DNA from: Sphingopyxis sp. H050
GTDB lineage: Bacteria > Pseudomonadota > Alphaproteobacteria > Sphingomonadales > Sphingomonadaceae
Direction of reading: 5' to 3'
NCBI RefSeq assembly: GCF_001468265.1
Contig: NZ_LNRZ01000005.1
Span: forward strand, 248,001-312,000
DNA: 64,000 nucleotides
Under the pieces are notes generated by a model that was given only the letters and a program-made list of their open reading frames with translations, had not been told where the DNA came from and made no database searches. Below, in pieces: positions 25,486-35,204 of the stretch (its first letter is position 1; each line of letters opens with the position of its first letter). The translations under genes were made by a program, and so were the position numbers.

Positions 25486-26072
25486 GCCGCTATGCTCCGG
25501 CTCCCCGGCTTAATCGCCTGCGTCGCCGCAAGTTCGGCCGGCAACTCATCGTCGGCATAGGTCGGGAAGTTGATCGCGACGAGCGGATAGAAGGGCACGC
25601 CGAGGTCGATGTTGCTCCCCGCCGAGCGGTCCACCAGCGCGGCTTCGGCGATGACGTCGCCGCCCGCGGCGCGCACCGCGTCCATCGCCTCGCGCGACGA
25701 GAGGCCCGTCGTCACCACATCTTCGACCATCAGCACCTTGGCGCCCGGCGCGATCGCGAAGCCGCGGCGCAGTTCGAAGGTGCCGGTCGGACGTTCGACG
25801 AAAATCGCCGGCTTGCCGAGTGCGCGGCCCATTTCATGGCCGATGATGACCCCACCCATCGCGGGCGAGACGACGACGTCGATCGCCTGTTTAAGGTCGC
25901 GCGGGAGCTTTGCGGCGAGCGCGCTCGCGAGGCGTCCGGCGCGCTCGGTGTCCATCAGCACGCGCGCGCACTGCAGATAATATTCGCTATGCCGGCCCGA
26001 AGAGAGCAGGAAGTGCCCCTGGAGCAGGGCGTCGGCGGCGCGAAATTCGGCCAGGATTTCGTCATCGGTCAT
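25482..26072 (-). CDS. pyrE: orotate phosphoribosyltransferase
   Basis: A 196-residue type I PRTase that makes orotidine 5'-phosphate from orotate and PRPP. The PRPP-binding motif is [17 protein letters not shown], and [16 protein letters not shown] and GHEMGRAL mark the family. It is the first gene of the minus-strand pyrE-pdxJ-acpS-lepB set. The region 26073-26304 between it and coxB is divergent promoter space with no other gene visible. Confidence 0.95.
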   Translation of the reverse strand: MTDDEILAEFRAADALLQGHFLLSSGRHSEYYLQCARVLMDTERAGRLASALAAKLPRDLKQAIDVVVSPAMGGVIIGHEMGRALGKPAIFVERPTGTFELRRGFAIAPGAKVLMVEDVVTTGLSSREAMDAVRAAGGDVIAEAALVDRSAGSNIDLGVPFYPLVAINFPTYADDELPAELAATQAIKPGSRSIAA

Positions 26073-26304
26073 GGGAGATTTTGTCTTTTGTTCCTGTTGT
26101 CGTCCGTGCCGGGCGACCTAGTGGAGACAAGGAAGATTTGCCAGCCGCAAAATAGTGTTAGAGATGCTTGAGGCAAGCGGCAAGCGGGTCTATAGCGCCC
26201 GCGAGATTCAGCCTTGGGGACGGCTGCCGCGACGCATGTCCGGCGATCGGCACGACGGGGTTGGGGCATCAAAAGAACAACAGGCAACGGGCGGCACTAT
26301 CCTT

Positions 26305-27423
26305 ATGAAGAGCTTGAAAACCCCTGTAATCAAGGCGCTGATCGCAGCGGCTCTGTCGCTCGGCGCGGTAGGCGCCGGGCAAGCGGCAGCTCCGGCGGCG
26401 CCCGTCGCGGCCCCCGCGGCCGCGCCGACGGCGGCGAATCCCGCTCCGGCTGTTGCCGAAGCGGCGGCGCCGGCCCCGGCGGCCACTCCGGTGGTCGATG
26501 CGACCGCGGATGCGACCTACGTCCCGATGAAGCCGACCCCCGGGATCGGGCAGCCGGTCGACGCGGGGATCAATTTCCAGCCGCAGGTCAGCCCGATCGG
26601 CGAACAGGCCTATGCCTTCAACCACTATATCCTGCTGCCGGTGATCATCGCGATTTCACTGCTCGTTCTCGGCCTGCTGCTGTGGGTGATGTTCCGTTAT
26701 CGCGCCAAGGCGAACCCGGTGCCGTCGAAGACGACGCACAATACCTTCATCGAAATCATCTGGACCGCGATCCCGGTGCTGATCCTCGCGTTGATCGCCG
26801 TGCCGTCGATCCAGCTGCTGGCGGCGCAATATGAACCGCCGAAGAAGGACGCGCTGACGATCAAGGTCACCGGCTATCAATGGTATTGGGGCTACGCCTA
26901 CCCCGACCAGGGCATTCCGGAATATGTCTCGAAAATCCTGCCCGAAGATCAGGCCAAGGCGCGTGGCGAGCCCTATCACCTTGCGGTCGATAACCGCATG
27001 GTCGTCCCCGTCGGCCGCCAGGTCAAGCTGATCATCACCGGCGCCGACGTGATCCACAGCTTCGCGGTTCCGGCTTTCTGGACCAAGATGGACGCGGTCC
27101 CCGGCCGCGCCAACGAAACGACTTTCACCGCCACCAAGGTCGGCGTCTATTACGGTCAGTGCTCGGAGCTTTGCGGCGTCGATCATGGCTATATGCCGAT
27201 TGCCGTCGAAGTGCTGCCCGTCGAAAAGTGGGAAGCCTGGGTCCGCTCGAAGGGCGGCAACCCCGCGGGTCCGCAGCCCGCAGCGGCATCTGCCGCCGCG
27301 CCCGCCGCACCCGCGGCTGTTCCCGCTGCCGCCCCGGCGACGCCGACCGCCGCCACGGCCCAAACCGCTCCCGAAGCAGCGCCGGCTGCGGCTCCCGCCG
27401 CAGCTCCGGCCGCCAAGAAATAA
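26305..27423 (+). CDS. ctaC: cytochrome c oxidase subunit II
   Basis: A 372-residue subunit of an aa3-type oxidase. A signal peptide (1-27) is followed by an unusual Ala/Pro-rich spacer (about 28-70), two membrane helices (about 100-125 and 145-170) and the periplasmic CuA domain. The CuA ligands are visible in [24 protein letters not shown] (Cys, Glu, Cys, His, Met). The C-terminus is again Ala/Pro-rich for about 60 residues. The start at 26305 begins the signal peptide. ctaD follows after 17 bases. Confidence 0.95.
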   Translation: MKSLKTPVIKALIAAALSLGAVGAGQAAAPAAPVAAPAAAPTAANPAPAVAEAAAPAPAATPVVDATADATYVPMKPTPGIGQPVDAGINFQPQVSPIGEQAYAFNHYILLPVIIAISLLVLGLLLWVMFRYRAKANPVPSKTTHNTFIEIIWTAIPVLILALIAVPSIQLLAAQYEPPKKDALTIKVTGYQWYWGYAYPDQGIPEYVSKILPEDQAKARGEPYHLAVDNRMVVPVGRQVKLIITGADVIHSFAVPAFWTKMDAVPGRANETTFTATKVGVYYGQCSELCGVDHGYMPIAVEVLPVEKWEAWVRSKGGNPAGPQPAAASAAAPAAPAAVPAAAPATPTAATAQTAPEAAPAAAPAAAPAAKK

Positions 27424-27440
27424 TCCAAGGGGTCCGACAG

Positions 27441-29120
27441 ATGACCGATATCGCAGCGACTGCACCCGCGCACGGCGCCGAACACGCTCATGCTCATGCG
27501 CATGATCACGACCACGACACGCCGGGCTTTTTCGTCCGCTGGTTCATGTCGACGAACCACAAGGACATCGGCACACTCTACCTGATCTTCGCGATCGTCG
27601 CCGGCATCGTCGGCGGCGCGATCTCGGGCATGATGCGCCTCGAACTCGCCGAACCCGGCATCCAGTATCTGACGGGCTGGGCCCAGTGGCTCGATCCGGC
27701 GGCGACCGAGGTGCAGGGCAAGCATATGTGGAACGTGCTGATTACTGCGCACGGCCTGATCATGGTTTTCTTCATGGTCATGCCCGCGATGATCGGCGGC
27801 TTCGGCAACTGGTTCGTCCCGCTGATGATCGGCGCGCCCGACATGGCGTTCCCGCGCATGAACAACGTCAGCTTCTGGCTGACCTTCGTCGCGTTCATCA
27901 TGCTCGTCGGGTCGAGCTTCGTTCCGGGTGGCAGCGGCCATGGCGCCGGCACCGGCTGGACGGTCTATGCGCCGCTGTCGACCAGCGGCTCGGTCGGACC
28001 CGCGGTCGACATGGCGATCTTCTCGCTCCACCTCGCCGGTGCGGCGTCGATCCTGGGGGCGATCAACTTCATCACCACCATCTTCAACATGCGCGCGCCG
28101 GGCATGACCCTGCACAAGATGCCGCTGTTCGTGTGGTCGGTGCTGGTCACCGCCTTCCTGCTGCTGCTCGCGCTGCCGGTTCTCGCCGCCGCGATCACCA
28201 TGCTGCTGACCGACCGCAACTTCGGCACCACCTTCTATGATGCCACGGGCGGCGGCGATCCGGTGCTCTACCAGCATCTCTTCTGGTTCTTCGGCCACCC
28301 CGAAGTGTACATCATGATCCTGCCGGGCTTCGGCATCGTCAGCCAGATCATCTCGACCTTCAGCCGCAAGCCGGTGTTCGGCTATCTCGGCATGGCCTAC
28401 GCCATGGTCGCGATCGGCGTCGTCGGCTTTATCGTGTGGGCGCACCACATGTTCACCGTCGGCATGAGCGTGAACCTGAAGATGTACTTCACCGCCGCGA
28501 CGATGGTGATTGCGGTCCCGACCGGCATCAAGATCTTCAGCTGGATCGCCACCATGTGGGGCGGCTCGCTGAGCTTCAAGACGCCGATGATGTGGTCGCT
28601 CGGCTTCATCTTCATGTTCACCGTGGGCGGCGTCACCGGCGTCGTGCTCGCCAATGGCGGCGTCGACACCAATCTGCACGACACCTATTATGTCGTCGCG
28701 CACTTCCACTATGTGCTGTCGCTGGGCGCGGTCTTCTCGCTCTTCGCCGGTTTCTATTACTGGTTCCCGAAGATGTCGGGCCGGATGTACAATGAGGCGC
28801 TCGGCCAGCTGCACTTCTGGGTCTTCTTCATCGGCGTGAACGTCATGTTCTTCCCCCAGCACTTCCTGGGCCAGCAGGGCATGCCGCGCCGTTACCCCGA
28901 CTATGCGGAAGCCTATGCCTATTGGCATCACATTTCGTCGCTCGGCTATGTGATCATGGCCGTCGGCATGATCTTCTTCTTCGTGAACATCCTCTACGCG
29001 CTGTTCGCGGGCAAGAAGGCCGCCGACAATCCGTGGGGCGAAGGCGCGACGACGCTCGAATGGACGCTGTCGAGCCCGCCGCCGTTCCACCAGTTCAACG
29101 AACTGCCGCGTATCTCCTGA
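27441..29120 (+). CDS. ctaD: cytochrome c oxidase subunit I
   Basis: A 559-residue, 12-helix catalytic subunit that holds heme a and the heme a3-CuB centre. After a His-rich N-terminus come [19 protein letters not shown], the heme ligand in [11 protein letters not shown], the CuB His-Tyr region [18 protein letters not shown], and the [15 protein letters not shown] motif with further heme/CuB histidines. The standard D and K channel surroundings point to an A-type heme-copper oxidase. Confidence 0.97.
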   Translation: MTDIAATAPAHGAEHAHAHAHDHDHDTPGFFVRWFMSTNHKDIGTLYLIFAIVAGIVGGAISGMMRLELAEPGIQYLTGWAQWLDPAATEVQGKHMWNVLITAHGLIMVFFMVMPAMIGGFGNWFVPLMIGAPDMAFPRMNNVSFWLTFVAFIMLVGSSFVPGGSGHGAGTGWTVYAPLSTSGSVGPAVDMAIFSLHLAGAASILGAINFITTIFNMRAPGMTLHKMPLFVWSVLVTAFLLLLALPVLAAAITMLLTDRNFGTTFYDATGGGDPVLYQHLFWFFGHPEVYIMILPGFGIVSQIISTFSRKPVFGYLGMAYAMVAIGVVGFIVWAHHMFTVGMSVNLKMYFTAATMVIAVPTGIKIFSWIATMWGGSLSFKTPMMWSLGFIFMFTVGGVTGVVLANGGVDTNLHDTYYVVAHFHYVLSLGAVFSLFAGFYYWFPKMSGRMYNEALGQLHFWVFFIGVNVMFFPQHFLGQQGMPRRYPDYAEAYAYWHHISSLGYVIMAVGMIFFFVNILYALFAGKKAADNPWGEGATTLEWTLSSPPPFHQFNELPRIS

Positions 29121-29127
29121 TCGGAAT

Positions 29128-29157
29128 CGCCCCCTGCTCGATTTTCGGCAGGGGGCG
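29128..29157 (+). promoter_or_regulatory. stem-loop between ctaD and ctaB
   Basis: A 10-bp stem CGCCCCCTGC/GCAGGGGGCG with a 10-base loop lies directly after the ctaD stop. No T-run follows, so it is more likely an mRNA stability or partial termination element that separates structural from assembly genes. Confidence 0.55.
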
Positions 29158-29180
29158 CTTCCCGACAGGCCGGAGCAAAT

Positions 29181-30092
29181 ATGGCGCAGAGCCTGACCCA
29201 CGGCGCAACAGCGCTTCCCGCCGACTGGCGCGACCTGTTCGCGCTGACCAAGCCGCGCGTGATGTCGCTCGTCGTGTTCACCGCGCTCTGCGGCTTGCTC
29301 GCGGCGCCGGGCAGCGTCCATCCGGTGCTCGCCTTTTCGTCGATCCTTGCGATCGCGCTGGGCGCAGGCGCGTCGGGCGCACTCAACCAATGGTATGAGG
29401 CGGGGCTCGACGCCAAGATGAAGCGAACCGCGGGGCGGCCGCTTCCCGCGGGGCGTCTCGACCGCCAGACCGCGCTCCAGTTCGGCGTCGGGCTTGCCGC
29501 TTTCTCGCTGTTTCTGATGCTCTTCGCGTCGAACTGGCAGGCGACCCTGCTGCTCGCCGGATCGATTGTCTTTTACGTCTTCGTCTATACGATGTGGCTG
29601 AAGCCGCGGACGCCGCAGAATATCGTCATCGGCGGCGCGGCGGGTGCCTTTCCGCCGCTGATCGGCTGGGTCGCCGCGACGGGCAGCGTCGCGCCGCTGC
29701 CGGTGCTGCTCTTCCTGCTGATCTTCCTCTGGACGCCGCCGCATTTCTGGGCGCTCGCGCTGTTCGTGCGCTCGGACTATGCTGCCGCGGGCATCCCGAT
29801 GATGCCCGTCGTCGCGGGCGAGCAATCGACGCGGCGCCAGATCCTGTTCTACGCCATCATCATGGCGGTGGGCGCGATCGCGCCCTGGCCGCTCGGCTAC
29901 ACCGGCGCGCTCTATGGCTGGACCGCCGTCGTGCTGTCGGCGGTCTTTGTGGCGCTGTCGATCCAGGTCGGTACGCGCACGACCGGCGAGGGCGACCCGA
30001 TGCAACCCGAAAAGCGGCTCTTCGCTTTCTCGATCGCCTATCTTTTCATCCTGTTCGGCGCAGTCGTCGCCGACCATTGGTTTGCGCTATGA
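29181..30092 (+). CDS. ctaB: protoheme IX farnesyltransferase (heme O synthase)
   Basis: A 303-residue polyprenyl transferase of the inner membrane that makes heme O, the precursor of heme A. The prenyl-diphosphate binding pattern is [20 protein letters not shown], and the start [17 protein letters not shown] is typical of CtaB. The stop overlaps the next small gene by four bases. Confidence 0.96.
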   Translation: MAQSLTHGATALPADWRDLFALTKPRVMSLVVFTALCGLLAAPGSVHPVLAFSSILAIALGAGASGALNQWYEAGLDAKMKRTAGRPLPAGRLDRQTALQFGVGLAAFSLFLMLFASNWQATLLLAGSIVFYVFVYTMWLKPRTPQNIVIGGAAGAFPPLIGWVAATGSVAPLPVLLFLLIFLWTPPHFWALALFVRSDYAAAGIPMMPVVAGEQSTRRQILFYAIIMAVGAIAPWPLGYTGALYGWTAVVLSAVFVALSIQVGTRTTGEGDPMQPEKRLFAFSIAYLFILFGAVVADHWFAL

Positions 30093-30244
30093 CCGAAGAA
30101 CTGCCCCCCGAACAGCCGCCCTTCGACGAAGCTGAATATCGCCGCCGCCAGCGCAGCCGCGCCAATCTGATGGGCTGGCTGCTCGGCGGGCTGGCTTTTC
30201 TGTTCTTCTTCATCACGATCGCCCGCATGGTGGTGCCCAAATGA
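30089..30244 (+). CDS. small membrane protein in the oxidase operon (CoxF-like)
   Basis: A 51-residue protein with a charged N-terminal half ([20 protein letters not shown]) and one membrane helix (about residues 28-46). It overlaps ctaB by four bases and ctaG by four bases, so it is tightly coupled to both. Small proteins of this shape are common at this position in alphaproteobacteria; a role in oxidase assembly is inferred from position only. Confidence 0.85.
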   Translation: MTEELPPEQPPFDEAEYRRRQRSRANLMGWLLGGLAFLFFFITIARMVVPK

Positions 30245-30798
30245 AGACATTGTCGCGAAACGCGAAGACCGGCTCGCTGGCGGCCTTGCTCGCGGTCGCG
30301 ATGGTCGGTCTGGGGTTCGCGGCGGTGCCGCTTTACAATCTGTTTTGCCGCGTGACCGGGTTCGGCGGCACGACGCAGCGTTACGACCCGGTCGCCGCGG
30401 CCGAGACGCCGAAGATCCTCAGCGATACGATTTCGGTGCGCTTCGACGCCAATGTCTCGCCGAAGCTGCCGTGGAAATTCTATCCCGAGCATCCGACCGA
30501 CACGGTCAGCATCGGGGCGCGCGACATGGCGATCTTCATCGCCGAAAATGCTTCGCCGCATCCCGTCGTCGGCACCGCCAGCTTCAACGTCACGCCCGAC
30601 GCGGCAGGCAAATATTTCACCAAGATCCAGTGCTTCTGCTTCACCCAGCAGATGCTGAAACCCGGCGAGCAGATGCGGATGCCGGTGCTGTTCTTCGTCG
30701 ATCCCAAGATCAAGGACGATCCCGACGCGAAGGACATCGAAGAAATCACGCTGAGCTACACCTTCCACCCTGTAGACGGGGACAAAAACGCGAGCTAA
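30241..30798 (+). CDS. ctaG: cytochrome c oxidase assembly protein CtaG (Cox11)
   Basis: A 185-residue copper chaperone that delivers copper to the CuB site of subunit I. One N-terminal membrane helix (about 11-32) precedes the periplasmic domain. The copper-binding motif is KIQCFCFTQQML (CFCF), with a further conserved Cys in YNLFCRVTGFGG near the helix. It overlaps the small gene before it. An 82-base gap separates it from subunit III. Confidence 0.95.
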   Translation: MKTLSRNAKTGSLAALLAVAMVGLGFAAVPLYNLFCRVTGFGGTTQRYDPVAAAETPKILSDTISVRFDANVSPKLPWKFYPEHPTDTVSIGARDMAIFIAENASPHPVVGTASFNVTPDAAGKYFTKIQCFCFTQQMLKPGEQMRMPVLFFVDPKIKDDPDAKDIEEITLSYTFHPVDGDKNAS

Positions 30799-30880
30799 GG
30801 CCGCATCCAAAGAGTCCAAACAAGACTGGCAAGCGATGGGGAATCGCGAAGCTGGGGCTGCTAAAAACGGGAACAACGCC

Positions 30881-31756
30881 ATGTCCGGTGCCAAACATCA
30901 TGACTATCACCTCGTAAATCCCAGCGTGTGGCCGCTCATCGGCTCGGTCGCCGCGCTGGTGATGTTCTTCGGCCTGGTGATGTTCATGCATCAGGACTTT
31001 TTCGGCGGCGCCGGCAAGTGGGTCCTCGGCCTCGGCCTGATGGGCGTGATCGCTACCTTTTTCAGCTGGTGGTCGGACGTCATCAACGAAGCACATGCCG
31101 GCGACCATACCCCGGTCGTCCAGCTGCATCTGCGTTACGGCATGATCCTGTTTATCGCGTCGGAAGTCATGTTCTTCGTCGGCTGGTTCTGGGCGTGGTT
31201 CGACTTCTCGCTCTTCCCGGTGCCGGTCGAAATCGTCGACGGCGCGGTGACCAATCTGTTCGGGCAGGACGGCGCGACCGCCGCGACGATCTGGCCGCCG
31301 AAGGGCATCCACGTCATCGACGCCTTCTCGCTGCCGCTGCTCAATACGCTGATCCTGCTCTGCTCGGGCACCACCATCACCTGGGCGCATCATGCACTGA
31401 TCCACGGTGACCGCGACGGCCTGAAGAAAGGCCTGTGGGCGACCATCCTGCTCGGCCTGCTTTTCAGCAGCATTCAGGCATATGAATATGCCGAAGCGCC
31501 GTTCAACTTCGGTCAGATCAACTATTCGTCGGCCTTTTTCATGGCGACCGGTTTCCACGGGTTCCATGTGCTCGTCGGCACGATCTTCCTGATCGTCTGC
31601 CTCGTCCGCGCCTCCAAGGGTCACTTCACGCCGCAACAGCATTTCGGCTTCGAAGCCGCGGCCTGGTACTGGCACTTCGTCGACGTCGTGTGGCTGTTCC
31701 TCTTCATCATCGTCTATGTCTGGGGCGGCTGGGGCGCACCGGTCGCCGCACACTAA
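30881..31756 (+). CDS. ctaE: cytochrome c oxidase subunit III
   Basis: A 291-residue subunit with about seven membrane helices. Family signatures are VWPLIGSVAALVMFFGLVMF, LRYGMILFIASEVMFFVGWFWAWF, TTITWAHHAL, TGFHGFHVLVGTIFL and the end WYWHFVDVVWLFLFIIVYVW. Met at 30881 (MSGAKHHDYHLVNPS) is the usual start; a Met at 30836 would add 15 unrelated residues. Confidence 0.96.
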   Translation: MSGAKHHDYHLVNPSVWPLIGSVAALVMFFGLVMFMHQDFFGGAGKWVLGLGLMGVIATFFSWWSDVINEAHAGDHTPVVQLHLRYGMILFIASEVMFFVGWFWAWFDFSLFPVPVEIVDGAVTNLFGQDGATAATIWPPKGIHVIDAFSLPLLNTLILLCSGTTITWAHHALIHGDRDGLKKGLWATILLGLLFSSIQAYEYAEAPFNFGQINYSSAFFMATGFHGFHVLVGTIFLIVCLVRASKGHFTPQQHFGFEAAAWYWHFVDVVWLFLFIIVYVWGGWGAPVAAH

Positions 31757-32143
31757 GTGACCGCAGACGACCAAACACAAAAGGGGCAGCCGCCGATCTG
31801 GCGCGCTGCCTTTTTTGCGCTCTGCCCCGAATGCGGCGCTCCCGGCTTGCTCGAATGGCCGGCGAAGTTCCGCGAGTGCTGTGCGTCGTGCGGGCTCGAC
31901 TTCGGCCGCTACAATGTCGGTGATGGTCCGGCCGCGTTTCTGACGATGATCATCGGCGCGTTGTTGATCGCCGCCGCGCTGACGCTCGACACGATGCTCA
32001 ACCCGCCTTTCTGGGTGCATGTCGTGCTTTGGGTTCCGCTGACCGCCGCGGCGGTGATTTACGGCCTGCGCGTCGCGAAGGCGGCGCTGCTGGCAAGCGA
32101 GCATCAGCGGCAGGCAGCCGAAGGGACGAAGCGCGATGACTGA
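31757..32143 (+). CDS. DUF983 family membrane protein
   Basis: A 128-residue protein with a four-cysteine zinc-ribbon-like N-terminus (CPECGAPGLLEW, then CCASCGLDFGRYN) and two membrane segments (about 55-78 and 82-105). DUF983 genes regularly lie between subunit III and SURF1 in alphaproteobacteria; the function is not established. It starts with GTG directly after the ctaE stop and overlaps the SURF1 gene by eight bases. Confidence 0.9.
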   Translation: MTADDQTQKGQPPIWRAAFFALCPECGAPGLLEWPAKFRECCASCGLDFGRYNVGDGPAAFLTMIIGALLIAAALTLDTMLNPPFWVHVVLWVPLTAAAVIYGLRVAKAALLASEHQRQAAEGTKRDD

Positions 32144-32780
32144 GCCCGTTGTGCCCGCCCCGCGCCGTTGGCCGGTGATCCCGACGATTGTCGTCCTGTG
32201 CGCCGTCGCGGCGATGATTGCGCTGGGCGTGTGGCAGCTGCAGCGCAAGGCCGAGAAGGAGGCGCTGATCGTGCTCTACGATCGCAACATGGCGATGTCG
32301 TCGCTCGTCTCCTACCCGAAGCTGCCGCCGGTTCCGGACGCGATGCTGTTCCGCAAGAGCAGCGTCGTCTGCCTGGAGGTCGTCCAATGGGATCCGCGCG
32401 GCGGCACCGACCGCAAGGGGGCCAGCGGCATCCGCATGATCGCCGACTGCCGCACCGGTGCCGAGGGTCCGGGTGTGCTCGTCGACGTCGGGATTGCCGA
32501 AGACTTCAAGCCGCCGCAGTGGCAGGGCGGGACCGTGCAGGGAACGATCGTCCCCGGCCCGGAACAGCCGACACTGGTCGAGCGGCTCACGGGCAAGGCG
32601 GTTCCGGCGCGCGCGATGCTTGTTGCCGATACGCCGGTCGCGGGATTGCGCGCCAGCGCGGTGCCGACGGGCGCCGGTGTCCCGAACAATCATCTGGCCT
32701 ACGCCTTCCAATGGTTCTTTTTCGCGATCGTGGCGCTGATTATATACGTCATCGCCGTGCGCCGCCGCTTGCAGCGGTGA
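32136..32780 (+). CDS. SURF1 family oxidase assembly protein
   Basis: A 214-residue protein with two terminal membrane helices (about 13-33 and 187-208) enclosing a periplasmic domain, the SURF1 layout. The N-terminal helix is followed by the family motif LGVWQLQRKAEKEAL, and the end reads NNHLAYAFQWFFFAIVALIIY. SURF1 helps heme A insertion into subunit I. Confidence 0.92.
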   Translation: MTEPVVPAPRRWPVIPTIVVLCAVAAMIALGVWQLQRKAEKEALIVLYDRNMAMSSLVSYPKLPPVPDAMLFRKSSVVCLEVVQWDPRGGTDRKGASGIRMIADCRTGAEGPGVLVDVGIAEDFKPPQWQGGTVQGTIVPGPEQPTLVERLTGKAVPARAMLVADTPVAGLRASAVPTGAGVPNNHLAYAFQWFFFAIVALIIYVIAVRRRLQR

Positions 32781-32799
32781 CGGCGCGCCGTTAGGGCGC

Positions 32800-34206
32800 A
32801 TGTCCGTGATGGATTATATCAGCACCCGCGGCTCCGCGCCGACCCTCGACTTCCGCGCCGCCACGCTCGCCGGTCTCGCCAGCGACGGCGGGCTTTATGT
32901 GCCGGCGATATGGCCGCAGCTGTCGGTGGACGATATTCGCGCGCTTGCGGGTCTCGACTATACCGAAACGGCGGTGCGGGTGATGACGCCGTTTGTCGCG
33001 GGTATCCTGACAGAGGACGAACTGCGCGAGCTTTGCAGGGCCGCCTACGGCCGCTTCAGCCACGACGCCGTGACGCCGCTCGTCCAGCTTGATCATCGCC
33101 ACTGGCTGCTCGAACTGTTCCACGGCCCGACGCTGGCGTTCAAGGATGTGGCGCTGCAATTGCTCGGGCAGCTGTTCGAAAAGTTCCTGGCGGGCGGCGA
33201 CACCGACATCACGATCGTCGGCGCGACCTCGGGTGATACCGGTTCGGCGGCGATCGAGGCGGTCGCGGGACGCGAGCATATTCGCATCTTCATGCTCCAT
33301 CCCGAAGGCCGCGTCAGCGACGTCCAGCGCCGGCAGATGACGACGGTGCTCGCACCGAACGTCTATAATATCTCGATCGACGGCAGCTTCGACGATGCGC
33401 AGGCGATGGTGAAGCGGCTGTTCGGCGACGAAGAGGCGCGCAGCCAAGTCACGCTGTCGGCAGTGAACAGCATCAACTGGGCGCGGCTGATGGCGCAGGT
33501 CGTCTATTATTTCTACGCCGCGGTGCGCCTCGGCGGCCCCGACCGCCCGGTGGCGTTCAGCGTTCCTACCGGCAATTTCGGCGATGTGTTTGCGGGCTAT
33601 GTCGCGGCACAAATGGGCTTGCCGATCGCGCGGCTCGTCGTCGCGACCAACGTCAACGACATCCTCTATCGCGCGCTGACCAGCGGCGACTATAGCGCGG
33701 GCAGCGTCACCGCGACGGCGACGCCGAGCATGGACATCCAGGTCAGCAGCAATTTTGAACGCCTGCTCTTCGATTTAGCGGGCCGTGACGGTGCTGCGAT
33801 CACCGGCATGATGGACGAGTTCGACGCGAAGCGCGCCATGACCATCCCCGCGGATATGCTTGCCGGCGCGCGCGATCTCTTCTCGAGCGCGCGCATCGAC
33901 GCCGATGCGATGGCGCTCGCGTTGCGCTGGGCGCAGGAGAAGGGCGGGCAGATCATCGATCCGCACAGCGCGGTGGGGCTTGCGGCCGCACGAGCCGTGG
34001 ACATCGACGCCGAGGTGCCGATCGTCACCCTTGCGACCGCGCATCCCGCGAAGTTTCGCGACGCCGTCGAGCGCGCCACCGGCGTCCGCCCGCCGCTCCC
34101 CGCGCGCCTCGGCAATCTGTTCGAGCGCGAGGAGCGCTACGCGAAGCTGCCGGGCGATTATGATGCGGTGAAGGCCTATATCCTCGGCGAGGCGGCGCGT
34201 GGCTGA
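32800..34206 (+). CDS. thrC: threonine synthase
   Basis: A 468-residue PLP enzyme that converts O-phosphohomoserine to threonine. The PLP lysine lies in HGPTLAFKDVALQL; other motifs are TRGSAPTLDFRAATLAGLASDGGLYVP (start), GATSGDTGSAAIEAV and VPTGNFGDVFAGY. Location at the end of the oxidase operon is typical of alphaproteobacteria. It starts 19 bases after the SURF1 stop. Confidence 0.95.
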   Translation: MSVMDYISTRGSAPTLDFRAATLAGLASDGGLYVPAIWPQLSVDDIRALAGLDYTETAVRVMTPFVAGILTEDELRELCRAAYGRFSHDAVTPLVQLDHRHWLLELFHGPTLAFKDVALQLLGQLFEKFLAGGDTDITIVGATSGDTGSAAIEAVAGREHIRIFMLHPEGRVSDVQRRQMTTVLAPNVYNISIDGSFDDAQAMVKRLFGDEEARSQVTLSAVNSINWARLMAQVVYYFYAAVRLGGPDRPVAFSVPTGNFGDVFAGYVAAQMGLPIARLVVATNVNDILYRALTSGDYSAGSVTATATPSMDIQVSSNFERLLFDLAGRDGAAITGMMDEFDAKRAMTIPADMLAGARDLFSSARIDADAMALALRWAQEKGGQIIDPHSAVGLAAARAVDIDAEVPIVTLATAHPAKFRDAVERATGVRPPLPARLGNLFEREERYAKLPGDYDAVKAYILGEAARG

Positions 34207-35089
34207 TCTGCCGCCGCTCGTCACCCTGGTCGGTGAGGCATGGGATGATTACGGGCTGGTCGACAGCGGCGGCGGGCGCAAGCTCGAACGCTACGGCCGA
34301 TATCGCTTCATCCGCCCCGAGCCGCAGGCGATGTGGGCCCCCGCGCTGCCCGCCAGCGAATGGGAAGCTGCCGACGGCGAGTTCATCCCCGCATCCGACG
34401 ACGACGGCGGCGGTCGTTGGTACTTTAACAAGCCGGTGCCTGCCGAGGGCTGGCCGCTGGCGTGGCGCGAGACGCGCTTTACCGCGCAATGCACGCCCTT
34501 CCGCCATCTGGGCTTCTTTCCCGACATGGCGCCGGTGTGGGACTGGCTGCGTACGCAAGTCGCCGACAAGCCCGATCCCGCGTTCCTCAACCTCTTCGGC
34601 TACACTGGCGTCGGCAGCCAGGCGCTCGCCGCGGCGGGCGCGTCGGTGACGCATGTCGATGCCTCGAAGAAGTCGGTGTCGCAGGCGCGCGAGAATGCCG
34701 CGCTGGCGGGTATGGCGGAAAGGCCGATCCGCTGGATCGTCGATGACGCGGGCAAGTTCACGGCGCGTGAAGTGCGGCGCGCGCGGCGCTACGACGCGAT
34801 CCTGCTCGATCCGCCCAAGTTCGGGCGGGGCCCGAACAACGAACGCTGGCAATTGGAAGAGGGTCTTGCGCCGCTGCTCGCCGATTGCCGCCAACTGCTC
34901 GATGCAGACAGCCGGGCGCTGTTTCTGACCGTCTATGCCGTTCGTATGTCGGCGCTCGCGATCGGCGAGCTGCTCGCGCAGCTTTTCGCCGACCTGCCGG
35001 GCAAGGTCGAATGCGGCGAGCTGGCGGTCCGCGAGGAAGCGCGGGGGCTGTTACTCCCCACCGCCATCTTCGCGCGCTGGACCCGCTGA
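34199..35089 (+). CDS. class I SAM-dependent methyltransferase (RlmI/RlmK-like)
   Basis: A 296-residue methyltransferase with SAM motif I in LNLFGYTGVGSQALAAAGA, motif II around VTHVDASKKSV, and the catalytic DPPKFGRGPNNERW. The NPPY-like DPPKF is typical of the 23S rRNA m5C methyltransferase RlmI group, but the N-terminal PUA domain is missing, so the RNA target is uncertain. It starts with GTG overlapping the thrC stop by eight bases. Confidence 0.88.
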   Translation: MADLPPLVTLVGEAWDDYGLVDSGGGRKLERYGRYRFIRPEPQAMWAPALPASEWEAADGEFIPASDDDGGGRWYFNKPVPAEGWPLAWRETRFTAQCTPFRHLGFFPDMAPVWDWLRTQVADKPDPAFLNLFGYTGVGSQALAAAGASVTHVDASKKSVSQARENAALAGMAERPIRWIVDDAGKFTAREVRRARRYDAILLDPPKFGRGPNNERWQLEEGLAPLLADCRQLLDADSRALFLTVYAVRMSALAIGELLAQLFADLPGKVECGELAVREEARGLLLPTAIFARWTR

Positions 35090-35102
35090 CACTCCGAGCA
35101 AC

Positions 35103-35180
35103 GGCACCGGCCCGACCCTTCACCCGGCCTCCCTAAGGACGGTAATCTGGGGAGGCCGGGTGGGGGAGCGGGCCCGTGCC
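35103..35180. repeat. inverted repeat between convergent genes
   Basis: Two opposed arms of about 32 bases (GGCACCGGCCCGACC... and its imperfect complement, with CACCCGGCCTCCC shared) flank the short spacer TAAGGACGGTAATCT. It lies between the convergent methyltransferase and diguanylate cyclase genes and may act as a terminator, but no T-run is present. Confidence 0.75.
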
Positions 35181-35204
35181 GCCTTCGCCGGCAGGCGAAA
35201 AAAA

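Noticed and set aside
27189..30077. A 962-codon minus-strand open frame across the oxidase operon
   Set aside because: Antisense to ctaC, ctaD and ctaB; the product is Arg/Glu/His-rich low-complexity sequence without a recognisable domain.
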